The notes under the pieces were generated by a model that worked only from the letters and a program-made list of their open reading frames with translations, was not told the origin of the DNA and made no database searches. The position numbers were made by a program, and so were the translations under genes. DNA of 44,566 nt, taken from assembly GCA_016748015.1 (NCBI GenBank), contig JAAOMT010000140.1:1-44566 (forward strand), in the 5' to 3' direction. Shown one piece after another: positions 12,269 to 23,069 of this stretch. This DNA is from Geosiphon pyriformis (Eukaryota; Glomeromycota; Glomeromycetes; Archaeosporales; Geosiphonaceae). Each line of letters starts with the position of its first letter. The stretch's first letter is position 1.

Positions 12269-12761
12269 TTTATTCTTAAAAAGTAAACGCAGAAACAAAT
12301 TATTTTTAAAAACAGAATAAAAATTTGATTTAAAATTTTGTTATTTATATTAAATTAGAAATTTATTATTATTATTATGCATTCACGAGTGTGGCACAAA
12401 AGAATTAAAAGTTAAAAAAAAAAATTTATTTAATTATGTATATTGTTATGTTTTATTTTTTATTTAGTTATATTTATTCAAATTTATTAGTAAATAATAA
12501 AAAATTTTTTTTATCAATTTTTTAAAATAAATAACTTTTAATTTTATCTATAGGATTTTGTTAATTGATATATAAATTTTCTACTTATTATAACGCAATT
12601 AATCTGTTATATTTCTAATACTAAATTTTTATCTAATTAGTCTAGCCATTTTTCTTTTTTTTATTAGACTCCGGTATAAATAATACTATTGTGAAAAAAT
12701 AAAAAAATAAACACCACAATGAGAATAATCTAGTTTTCTTACATAAACAAATTATTATTTT

Positions 12762-12971
12762 TTAAAATACTATAATTGTAATTTTTCCTCCAATGAACTC
12801 ATTCTTAATTGAAATCTTCATCTTCATTTGCTTGATAAGTTTGGAAATTAGATCAAGGCGGATAAACCGCGCCTTTTCTGGGACTATTAAAAGGGACTCA
12901 TACTTTTTAATGTCGTGGAAACTAAGGCTGTTCAAAAAATAAATATTTCCTTTTTTCAAATTATTTAACAC
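12762..12971 (-). other. Weak ORF, 69 aa
   Basis: A minus-strand frame with an ATG and less AT bias than its flanks. It includes the stretch SLLIVPEKARFIRLDLISKL and ends hydrophobic. It follows the coding-like islands at 13130-13240 and 13346-13495 on the same strand, so the three could be pieces of one decayed gene. No domain is recognised. Confidence 0.25.
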
Positions 12972-13345
12972 AAAGATTGAGATGCATAGATAAAAAAATT
13001 CCTAGATTAAGAAATGTTCCCATCTTTTACAAAAGTTTCTCAGCATTCCCTTGTGTGTCGTTTTAAGGTTAGTTTTAACATTTTTTTATTAGTAATTTCA
13101 AGCTTTTAATGCTCAATGTCATGTGTGAATTCTCCTAAATTCAAAATGATTATCCACGCCAAAGCCAAACTTTCCGGGCAAGGTAACATCATGTCTATTT
13201 CGACCTTCCCACTTGTAAACTTTATCAAGAATTTTTAATTATCTCAGCAAAGAGAGTTAAAGGGGCTTTTTTGCAGAAATGTTTAATTGATTTCGTAATT
13301 GAATTTTTTCAAATTTTCAAATTTTCAAATTATTCCCTCGTTATT

Positions 13346-13495
13346 TCATTTTAATTTTTCATGAAATGATTTCAACCATTTGAACTGTGACATGTTACCC
13401 ATGCTCAATTTCTTTTTCTCTCGTAAAGTTTTAGCTAATCTCTTGTAATCCAAATTGAAATCAATTTTCTCCCTTTTTAAAGTTTCTTTAAGGAG
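13346..13495 (-). pseudogene. Coding-like island, Lys-rich, unknown family
   Basis: About 49 codons are open on the minus strand down to a TGA, with natural-looking composition: a KREKIDFNLDYKRLAKTLRE stretch, then KKKLSMGNMSQFKWLKSFHE. There is no start codon at its upstream end, where it runs into a hexanucleotide repeat. Further along the same strand, 13240-13130 has another coding-like stretch (KVYKWEGRNRHDVTLPGKFG). This looks like a gene relic; I cannot name it. Confidence 0.3.
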
Positions 13496-13545
13496 AATGA
13501 GAATGAGAATGAGAATGAGAATGAGAATGAGAATGAGAATGAAAA
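13492..13545. repeat. (GAGAAT)n repeat
   Basis: About eight tandem GAGAAT hexamers abut the upstream end of the coding-like island on the opposite strand. Confidence 0.95.
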
Positions 13546-13837
13546 TGAATGAATCCGGAAGTGAAGATAAGATTAAAATTCATGTAACAAATTTGGTCTA
13601 CAAACCAAAAGCTTTTTAAATAGAAAAACCTTTAATGCTTAAAAAAGCTTCAATTGGAGAGTATAAATATTTATAAATGAATGAATAAAATGTATAATGA
13701 AATAATTAAAATATTCGGCTATTCTCTTTAAGTTTAAAACTTGTATTATATTCCGAGTATGTTGATTTTATTTCAGCCAATTGAGATGTTTTTATGTGGA
13801 AACTCGAGATTAAATTATACATTATAAAGTATATAAG

Positions 13838-13838
13838 T

Positions 13839-13862
<24 letters not shown>
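13838..13862. repeat. (AT)n microsatellite
   Basis: An alternating AT run. Similar runs occur at about 3717-3738, 17933-17946 and 21885-21903. Confidence 0.9.
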
Positions 13863-13870
<8 letters not shown>

Positions 13871-14103
13871 ATTTGAAAATTAGATTGTGTAAAATATTTA
13901 GGAATAGGAAAATCTAAAAAAAAAACTCAAAATTTTTTTTTAGATGATTAATATTGTAAGATTACTGGATAGGGAGATCTTTTTTGGACGTCATAAAGAC
14001 TTTTGAAACTCGCCGATTTGTAATACTAGGTGAAATTTTTTTTTTTTTTTTTTTATAGACAATACCCCCCGCATATGCTATTATATAATTTAAAGTTTCA
14101 TAA

Positions 14104-14277
14104 TCCTTTATTATTATTCAAAGGACACATGTTAAAGTAAATATCCCCTGTGAGTTACATTTCAATGAACCATTTACACATGCTTCTTTAGCCCTTGCAT
14201 ATGATATAAACACATTTGCTTTAAAACAAAGAAGGCTAAATAAAGAAATTTTTATTGTTAATCAAAGATATAAATAA
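14104..14277 (+). pseudogene. Coding-like island, unknown family
   Basis: An open stretch without ATG at its head. From 14119 it reads 52 codons to TAA, including KVNIPCELHFNEPFTHASLA followed by LAYDINTFALKQRRLNKEIF. Its composition is protein-like and unlike the surrounding AT-rich DNA. It may be an exon or relic; no domain is recognised. Confidence 0.3.
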
Positions 14278-15902
14278 GTATCCTAATAATTGTCATGAGA
14301 TAAAAAGATAACCCTTGACATTTATAATATCATGAAATTGATATTGAGAATATTTTAATGGGCAAAATAAAAAATATTTTTTTTTTATCAATGACGTAAT
14401 TTTGGAATTTTGATTACTAATAGTTCCCAATGAAAAAAAGCTTTAAACGAATAAAAAAATGTCCAATAAGAGTAACGTATTATCTATTGATATTATATTG
14501 ACCTTTACAAATGGAATTAATTTCAAGTGGTCAATTCTTTTTTTTAGCTTCTTATTTTTCAACAGATTTTTTAACCTCCTAATCAGCTGTTCATTGACGA
14601 ATGTTAAAATCTTTATAGAAAAATATTGTTGCTTCATTTGATTTGATTTGATTTGATTTGATTTTTTTTTTCATACGAAAATCTATTTTTAATCGTGTAC
14701 CCATAATTTTTAACTGGAAATATTTTTATATAATCAAGGATATAGTTAATAAATGTAAATGCTTCTAAATCTTTCAATTTTCTACTCATTGATAATATTT
14801 ATCAGGTTCACAAAATGAAAACTCATCTTTAATAATAGCCTTTTAAAAAATTCGGAGAATTTAAATAAAATTTTCTTTTGAAATAAAATGAAACTCATTT
14901 ATAAAATTCTATTTTTTAGATTAAAATCCTTTTAAAAGGATATCAATGAGAAATTTTGTGCATATAAAAGGAGCACAGCAAGGCTTTTTGTAGAATTAAA
15001 AATGATAAAATTTTATTTTAAATTGTGTTCATATTATGAAAACCGTTTACTGCACACACGTTATTAATGTAATAAAAGTAAAAATTAAATGCTTTTATCG
15101 TGTGTAACCTTTATTTTTATCTTTTAACCCAAAAAGTCTTCATAACTAATACATTTTTAGATTCCCTAACTGGCAAACAAGTGAAAATGAAAAGTTGACG
15201 AAATATAAAATAAATTATACTAATAAGAAAGTTCTTCAATAAAAAAAAACACTTTTTTAATGTCAAAAAATAAATTTTTTAGATCAGATTATTTGTATTT
15301 TCGGCACAGTTTTTGAATTATTATAATATCCAATTAAATATTTTATTTTAAAAAGAAATTTTAAAATTCATCATTATCATCATCATCATCATCATGAAAA
15401 ATACACAAAACGTAAAGTTTCTTTTTAAATTGATTAAGTCATTTAGAGCTTTTACTTATTTATCATTTATTTATCTCTTTATGACCTAAGATGGTTTCGG
15501 GATATGGCGGATAATCGACCATTTTTAGGTGACTAGATTTCATTTCCTGATTATAATAATTTCAATTGAAAAAAAAAAAATAAAAAAAAAATAAAAAAAA
15601 GTTTATTTGGTAGTAATTTATCATTTTAATAAATATAAAGACAATATTTTGACATCTTTATTAATACATGGGCTTGTCTCTGACTAACCTTTTTTATTAT
15701 AAATATATACTGTCAAACTAATGTGAACATAGCGTCGCTGTTGACTGATTATACATTATTGCATTGTTTATGGTATAGTTAATCTTTTAAAAATTACCCA
15801 ACCTGGATCACAAAGTAACAGAATGTTCGTATTATTGTATTATCTTTAAAAAGAATTGTTCTCTTTCATTTATTTACATGAATCCTCGCTGTACCTTTTT
15901 AA
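14278..15902. other. Intergenic DNA with short repeats
   Basis: Contains (TGATT)n at about 14639-14663, (ATC)n at about 15372-15395 and A-rich runs near 15569-15600. The two overlapping frames at 14443-14641 on opposite strands are Phe/Leu/Lys-rich and not convincing. Confidence 0.5.
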
Positions 15903-16043
15903 TTTTGTGGTACTTTAAGGATTCTCAACACTATTAAAAACCCATCGGAAGGGAGAAATTTGAAACAGAAAGGGTCGTCTTTAATTCATTTATCACAAGA
16001 ATTTAAAGATTCTTTCACGCAGAAACACAAATCTGTGTTTTGA
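15903..16043 (+). other. Short open stretch upstream of the 16340 gene, 46 codons
   Basis: Open from a TAA at 15900 to TGA at 16041, reading RILNTIKNPSEGRNLKQKGS and then SLIHLSQEFKDSFTQKHKSV. It has no ATG. It may be part of the 5' leader of the downstream gene or a relic. Confidence 0.25.
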
Positions 16044-16131
16044 TAGATAATTCACACAAAACTTGTTTTATTACACGTGCTTTGCTTCATATTACTACTA
16101 GATTGCATTTTCTTTGGCTCATATTTCGTCA

Positions 16132-16133
<2 letters not shown>

Positions 16134-16200
<67 letters not shown>
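16134..16200. repeat. (ATT)n microsatellite
   Basis: About 22 uninterrupted ATT units, roughly 140 bp before the start codon of the next gene. Its length is likely variable between strains and could affect promoter spacing. Confidence 0.95.
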
Positions 16201-16201
<1 letters not shown>

Positions 16202-16339
16202 AAATCACCATCAAGATTGTCAGGTAGCCAGTTTGATTTCATTGAAAGTGGGTGGGTGCTAGACTCAAATCGGTACGATACGGTACACCATAAGAAACCA
16301 TTCCTCCCCTCCAAATAAAGACACAAAAATTTGGTTCTT

Positions 16340-17621
16340 ATGCCACCTATCCGTCAATATCAAATGCAGCAACCAAAAAATCAAGATGAAGAAAATGATA
16401 CTTTTACTTCCCCAAATTCCTCACAAGTTATTATAAACAAAGACAAGGAGAAAAACAGACGTAATAGACGTTCGCCAAATATTAATACTCGAGCGTCGCG
16501 TGTCGGTGTCACCAATTTTATTAATGTGATCAAACATCTCCACCCTGGTGAATCAAGGACTCATTTTCCAATTAATAAGGAAAGTTTGCAAGAATACATA
16601 GACTCCAAGAGAAAAGCCTTGATAAAAGCTGGTTCATTAGAACAATATCTACAACATATTCAAGCCTATAATATTGCTCTTGGCTTTGGATGGGATGGTG
16701 AAATTTTTGGACCCATAATAAAGAAAGTTTTAGATGAATTACGAGTTAATGAAGAAGAAACGCAAAAATCATTTGAACAGCGATCAGGGACATTTTCAAT
16801 GAACCCAGAATTTTTGCCTGGTTCAAGTTCGACTCCAGCTGCTGATGTGATTAATTTGTTACGAAGTGATTATAATATCAATAATCCTTTGTTTGATATG
16901 GATCAAAATGACGAACGACGGGGGATTTTTCATCAAAATAATTCATCAATTACCAGCCATGAATTTCTTCAGCTAGCTGGCCATGGTAATAATTTTCACC
17001 ATACCTTACCTAATTTTTGATGTGTTTAAAAGGTTATTCCCTTCCGTTCCGTTCCGTTACCTACCCAAACTTTTAATTTTTTCCCTAATTAAATTATGAA
17101 AATTTTAATTTTCTTTTTTACTTAAACAGAGAAACAATCTAGCGTTGGAGATTTTCATGGTAGGTTTAACAAAAAATTATTTTTATTAAAGAATTGGAAG
17201 TCTATTATTTAATTTCTTTTTCAATCTATTTTGACATTCATCCTCTTTCTTTATCAATCTCAAAGCTAATATTACTGAGAGAAAATCTAATGGGTTGGAG
17301 GCAATCCCCATGAATGTTATCCAGACATCCTCAAACTTATCAATAGAAACTTCAATTCTTAAATCAGTCACTATCCGATCCAAAAACAGAGTCTACAAAC
17401 AAAAAATCGCTGTGGGAGAAACGACAACTTTTGCGTCTATAGTCACGTTTGCGATTAAAGCAAGTCCTCCGACAAGGAAACAATTTGTAATCCGATCAAT
17501 TGATGGCACTTTAGAGTTCATGCCAGAAGATATTGTCAAGCAAGTTATTACCGATGTGGAACATGCTGAACTATTGGTGACTTTGGAGGATGAAAGTCCT
17601 GTGGACTTTGATTATTTTTAA
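16340..17621 (+). CDS. Three-exon gene, 343 aa; possible tyrosine-recombinase core-binding domain plus beta-grasp-like C-terminus
   Basis: Exons 16340-16985, 17130-17159 (a 30-nt microexon) and 17266-17621; 1032 nt, in frame throughout. Donors GTAATA and GTAGGT and acceptors AACAG and CAAAG fit. If intron 1 is not removed the frame stops at 17018. Residues 34-45 are a basic patch resembling a nuclear localisation signal. Residues 55-140 read like the all-helical core-binding domain of tyrosine recombinases or Cryptons (ESLQEYIDSKRKALIKAGSL, EQYLQHIQAYNIALGFGW). Residues 141-250 are polar and probably disordered. Residues 255-335 alternate strands and helices as in ubiquitin-like or PB1 folds, ending acidic. 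No R..HxxR..Y recombinase catalytic domain follows, so it should not recombine DNA. A domesticated DNA-binding or regulatory role is inference. Confidence 0.7.
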
Positions 17622-17789
17622 AAAAATCATTGTCACCTTTTTAAAAGCCTCCTTGTTTAATTCTAAATTTTCTGATATAATGTTTCTTTTAGATTTTGAT
17701 CTTTTTTCTGATACTATTTAGACCATCTCAATATTTTGTCATCTTTTTCTTTTTTTGATTATAAATTCCAACTTTTTAAGACAATTCTC

Positions 17790-17795
17790 AATAAA
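17790..17795 (+). terminator. Possible polyadenylation signal AATAAA
   Basis: A canonical hexamer about 170 nt past the stop codon of the 16340 gene. In DNA this AT-rich it may occur by chance. Confidence 0.3.
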
Positions 17796-18443
17796 TTAGT
17801 TTAAATATTATAATATAACATCGAGATTTTAGTTTAAAAAAATGAGGGGGCTATACATTAAACATAATTTTTTTCTCAACCTCTTTTTTCTGTACATATT
17901 CATAATTTCTTTATTAAAAATATATAATTATATATATATATATATATGATTGAGTGACATTTCTAAGCCCCTCATATTATATGATTTTTATTAAATAAGC
18001 ACTCTTTTATTAAAGATAATTTTTCATTTCCATTAAATCTTTATTTTGTTTCCATATTAAATTAAATTAAATTAAATTAAATTAAATTCATGGTAAAAAA
18101 AATATATATATGAAAAGTTCTATTTCATTTTTTTTTTCTTGATATTAATTTTATCAATTAAGATATATACAATATATATGATTTGCTTTTTTCATTTTAA
18201 TTTATATATTTAAGAGATTTATTTAAAGAGAAGGATCTAATTTTGAAAAAGAAAAAAATGATTTCTGATCAAAAAATGGTTAAAAAAAAGTTTTTTTCAT
18301 CAAAAAGGACCTTTGAATAACTTTTTTAATAAAAAAGAAGATTTCCCGATCAAAAAAAAGTCAATCTGTAACTCTTTTTTTTTGTGGAAAAAAGCTAAAC
18401 CGTTTGATCACCATAATAAATATATAAATACCCATCTTTGTAC

Positions 18444-18444
<1 letters not shown>

Positions 18445-18491
<47 letters not shown>
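18445..18491. repeat. (AAT)n microsatellite
   Basis: About 15 uninterrupted units. Confidence 0.95.
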
Positions 18492-18965
18492 GCTATTTTT
18501 TTTGGTGAAATGAAAACAGATAAACGATGCATCGGAAAACTTCAAATAAGGCTTAGAATGTTGAAATTGAATATATCCATATTTGAACATCTTTGAATGA
18601 ACTTTTTTAATTTAAAGCACGTTTTTATTTTAAAAAATACAAAAAAAAAACGAAATAAACCTGTCGAGAATGAACAATACCAGTATAAAATTTAAAAGAA
18701 AAAAAACCCTTTTTTTTCTTTTTAATTAATTAATTAATTAATTTTTGTGAGAGTTTTAAACACCAAAAAATTATGTCATCATATTATTCGTACAAAAAAA
18801 ATAAATTGGTATAATGAAATTTTCACAAACTTTGCAGGGAACTGGATCTATTTAATTTTTAATTATTATAATTTTTTTTAGTTTTAATTAACAAAAAAGT
18901 CAAGGGTCTGTGCTTATCATTTCTAAATGGTTTTTTTTCTTTTTTTTTTTTTTTTTAAATATTAG

Positions 18966-19207
18966 NNNNNNNNNNNNNNNNNNNNNNNNNNNNNNNNNNN
19001 NNNNNNNNNNNNNNNNNNNNNNNNNNNNNNNNNNNNNNNNNNNNNNNNNNNNNNNNNNNNNNNNNNNNNNNNNNNNNNNNNNNNNNNNNNNNNNNNNNNN
19101 NNNNNNNNNNNNNNNNNNNNNNNNNNNNNNNNNNNNNNNNNNNNNNNNNNNNNNNNNNNNNNNNNNNNNNNNNNNNNNNNNNNNNNNNNNNNNNNNNNNN
19201 NNNNNNN
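18966..19207. other. Assembly gap of 242 N
   Basis: Flanked on both sides by poly-T runs (about 18943-18956 and 19208-19224), so the gap probably sits in a homopolymer or simple repeat that could not be assembled. Its true length is unknown. Confidence 1.
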
Positions 19208-19595
19208 TTTTTTTTTTTTTTTTTGCAAATAAAACTTTTGGATTTAAAATTATCACTCCCGATCAATCAATTGTTAACTGAATTTAGTTATTTAGTAGTA
19301 GGTACATCTGTTATCACAAAAATCGTTAGAATTTATCATTAAAAATTATAATCTGTTATTTGGAATACAAAAACCTCAAAATTCTAAATAAAAAAGTCAG
19401 AGAACTTCTGGTACCTCTTTCTTTAGTCTATAGACGAGGAAGATAATTGTAAGAAGGAACAATGCAAGTTGCATTGCACTCCTGAATAATAAATTTGTGA
19501 TTCATTAAAAATGATTTATTGTCCAGGAAAAGTTGTGAACCAAAACTTCATAAATGAGCAGAACAAAGCACAACGTTCAAACCTTAAAAATAATT

Positions 19596-19597
<2 letters not shown>

Positions 19598-19689
<92 letters not shown>
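19598..19689. repeat. 92-base poly-T tract
   Basis: Pure T from 19598 to 19689. It could be the A-tail of an inserted retroelement copy on the minus strand, but I see no element body beside it. Its length is uncertain from sequencing alone. Confidence 0.95.
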
Positions 19690-19692
<3 letters not shown>

Positions 19693-22164
19693 AGCATTAT
19701 TACTACGTCATGAGCGTATCAATGATTTGTTGTATGTTTCTGGCTTTTATGAAAAAATTTGAAGTTGAAAGTTTCCTCTTGATTTCACTACTTTTCAAGA
19801 AAAATATGTAAATATCATGCGGTTTGGATTGATTAGTCTCTTCTATAAGCAAACCTCAAAAATTGGAAACAAATCAATCCAAAATTAGAAATTCAAGCTC
19901 ATCTCCAGCATTCATAGAGTGAAAATTTCTAAACGAACCCTACATATAAAAAACCTCCCCTGTTCAAAATATTTATTTCAATTATCGCTGACACACTTAG
20001 ATATGTTCAATGATCATACAAATACAAATCTAGTAAGCAAGTGTTGCGGATATAATCACTTATGTAGGACAAAATTATATAGGATTTTCGTAGAATATGC
20101 AGTACAATGCTCCATTAATAAGATTTTTCGGTTAAAAATTGAGTTGATCATCCCATCTTTTAACACCTAAACTCTAAGTGTTTTAATTTATGACAAATAA
20201 ATTGAAAAAAAAAAGTTTTATTCACCTAGTTTAGAAACAATGACTTAATAGTGTAAACAGCAACAGCATGATATTACCATTTAAAAAAATAAAATAGTAC
20301 CGAGATCTGGATATGAGACAAAAAATAAATTTTAAAAATTTTTGTTTACTTTTTGATAGTTAGTTAGTTAGTTAGTTAGTTACTATAGGAATCAATGAAT
20401 ATTTTAAGGGGTCAAAATTCAATTTAATGAAATCTTTTATGACCCAAAGTTAGTAATATCTACGTATGAAAGATTTAAAACACTGTTTCCATATTTTTAA
20501 AAGAAATTTTAAAAGATTTTCAACTCAAAAATATTAAATGAAACAACTATTCCAAGAAAGTTCATTGTTCTATAAGAACATTGAATTAAGGTATAATTAT
20601 AACCCCTTAAATTCAAGCAATTGATCATTATTCTCAACTTAAATTATGTTCTTTTTCACTTGAAAATCATTCTCAGAATACAAACTTACTTTTTACGCCA
20701 AGAATCCAATTGGTACGATTTTGTTTTTTTTTTATATTACAGATATCTGTCTCGAAACCTTTTTTATCATTTGTGTACAGATATCAAAAAGTTGGTCAAA
20801 GAACGCCAATCTAGTTTTATAATTTCTTTTACGATATAAAATTGGTAGCATTAAAAAATTGTGTGAACAAATTATGAAAAATAGTTAAATGAGAATTTTA
20901 AATTTTTTTTTCCTCCCTAAAATAAAATAAAATAATAAAGTAAAATAAAATGAAATTTACAAAAAATGTGATCATTATAAGTTTTTTAAAGTATACTCTT
21001 TTACTTTTCAAAAACCTGATCTATTAAAAAATAGATTTTTAATTATCCAATTATCAATTATCAATTATGAATTATCAATTAAAGAATTTTTTTTCTTTCT
21101 CCAACTTAAACCTATAATTTAAATGATTTTTGGTAATGATTTTTGGTAATGATTTTTGGTTACAGCAACACTTGCTTCAGAAATATTCTTCTTCATCTTT
21201 TTACCTTAAAAAAATCAAATGTGCATAAAAGAAAATATAATAGTATAAAATAAAGTTTTAACATGTTAATAATAATAATTTTTTTTTAAATACAAATATT
21301 TTTAATATTTCAATTTAATAAAATAAGATTGAGATCTTTTTGTGGCTTCATCGAAATACCTTTTTATGTCATTGTCATAGGGTTCCCACAAAGATTATAA
21401 ATTATTTTATGGGTATTGGATTATTTTTTTAAAAATTAATTTGAAATTTCCCTGTTAACCAAAGAGAGTAAACAAAGAATAATTAATTCACTTCATTTTT
21501 AAATTTCAAATTTTTTAGGTCAAAGATATTCGCGCGGTAAAAAGTTTAAATATGTATATATCTTCTAAAGTTAGGGTCGAATAAAGATCATTCACATGTA
21601 TTTCATATTTAATTTAGGGCAGTATCAACGATTTCAAAAAGGGTGAATTGTACATATTATCAAAAATACTTGAATTTCACATGTAGTCACATGAAAACTT
21701 GTAAAATTACGCTTCACAAAGTCTTTGGACCTTCGGTCAATAACATAAAAATTTCAAAAGCTCATCTAATTCAGATTTGGTAATAATTGAGATAAAAATG
21801 ATATTGAAACTATCAATGACTAGATACAAAATTAAATATATATGAGATTTTTTATTGTAATGAAAATCTTTTTTAAAAAAATATATATATATATATATAT
21901 ATATTATAGTAACAATTTATGCTAAAAAATAATAATAAAATTTGATTTCAAAAAAAACAAACTATATTTTACAAAAAATAGCTTTTTATATTTGAAGAGT
22001 ATGAAAAATATTTATCAATCCCAAAATAATAACATATTTTTATTAAATAAATAAAATTATAATTTAATGCTATTTATATAAAATGAGTCCCATAAGTGAA
22101 AAGATTATTAATAGCTTTGAAACTATTCCATTGTCATAAACTACGTGAATACTCTCTCACTTAC

Positions 22165-22360
22165 CTTCAGTAAAAAATATTGGAATGGTATAGAACGTCA
22201 TGGAATTTTTTGGATGATCTGTTTGGTTAACATTAATTAGTTTCCTTTTGTCTAGCAGTCTACATCTAAATTCTTCGATACCTTTAGTTTCTAACAATTT
22301 AACGAGCACAAAACCCAATTTAATATATGTTGCAATATAATTATATATTGAAATGGTTAA
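22165..22360 (-). pseudogene. Orphan exon-like ORF of unknown family
   Basis: On the minus strand 65 codons are open, ending at a strong donor (GAAG then GTAAGT at 22164-22159). The reading includes IKLGFVLVKLLETKGIEEF, RCRLLDKRKLINVNQTDHPK and NSMTFYTIPIFFTEG, protein-like and unlike the surrounding DNA. A possible next exon begins after an ATAG acceptor near 22125 and runs to about 22080. No upstream partner exon or start is visible. It looks like a displaced or decaying gene fragment in the AT desert. Function unknown. Confidence 0.4.
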
Positions 22361-22861
22361 AAAAATAATCTTATTTAAAACTTATATCTAAAAATTTCTT
22401 AATTTAAAATTTCGATTTATTTAAATTAAATAAAAAATATGTAAATAAAATAATTTTAAAAATTAATTCTTAAATGTTGTAATATATTTTTAAAAGGAAA
22501 AGTGAACATAAAACTATTTCGATAAAAATAAGTAAAATGATTAATTTAATATATTTTAACATTATAATTATAAAAAAATATTACTAAAATTAATTTCATT
22601 ATTCTTATTTCAAAAAATAAATATATAACAATTTTTGTTTTTTAATATATAGCAGAAAAATATTAATGATATTCTGTTTTGAATATAAATCAAATTTGGT
22701 TTATAGCAAAAAAACTATTTCAACCAAAAATTAAATTTGCAAATTATTAAGAATTTTTATAAGAAAAGATTTTATTGCAGTGTTTTTTTTTTCTTGAATT
22801 TATTACTATTAAATATGATTATTCATTTATAATTAGAATCACTTGAAACCTTTTTTAAGGT

Positions 22862-23069
22862 ATAAGCAAAAGATTTTCCTATGCATGGGTTTTAAATAAA
22901 GTAGGATCATCATCAATTTCTAAAAGTGTTAATCAATTAATAATCGAACAATCAAATGACCCGATATTGGTTTATTAACCATTATGTATCGAGTCTATTA
23001 GATTCAGCTTTTTTGACTAAACAAATTCCTTTTAAGAAATCTAGAAAAATCTGCATGAGATCACATTAA
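22862..23069 (+). pseudogene. Decayed coding stretch with one frameshift
   Basis: From 22862 the frame reads ISKRFSYAWVLNKVGSSSIS then KSVNQLIIEQSNDPILVY to TAA at 22976. Shifting frame at 22980 continues HYVSSLLDSAFLTKQIPFKK to TAA at 23067. Composition is protein-like in both parts, so a single coding region with an indel is the simplest reading. The family is not recognised. Confidence 0.3.

Larger units (their letters stand above)
17796..22079. other. Intergenic DNA with simple repeats, an assembly gap and no convincing gene
   Basis: Contains (TTAAA)n at about 18056-18088, (TTAA)n near 18722-18741, (TTAG)n at about 20359-20382 and three tandem copies of a 14-bp TGATTTTTGGTAA-type unit near 21123-21160. 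The frame at 19919-20170 (about 83 codons, GTG-started) and the one at 20621-20839 have weakly protein-like composition but no recognised motif. Confidence 0.5.

Noticed and set aside
16077-16262. ORF with poly-Ile
   Set aside because: It is the (ATT)n microsatellite read in frame.
18900-19281. ORFs crossing the N gap on both strands
   Set aside because: They consist of unknown residues flanked by poly-Lys or poly-Phe from homopolymers.
19511-19811. Two overlapping ORFs with long poly-Phe
   Set aside because: They are created by the 92-T tract; flanking codons show no coding signal.
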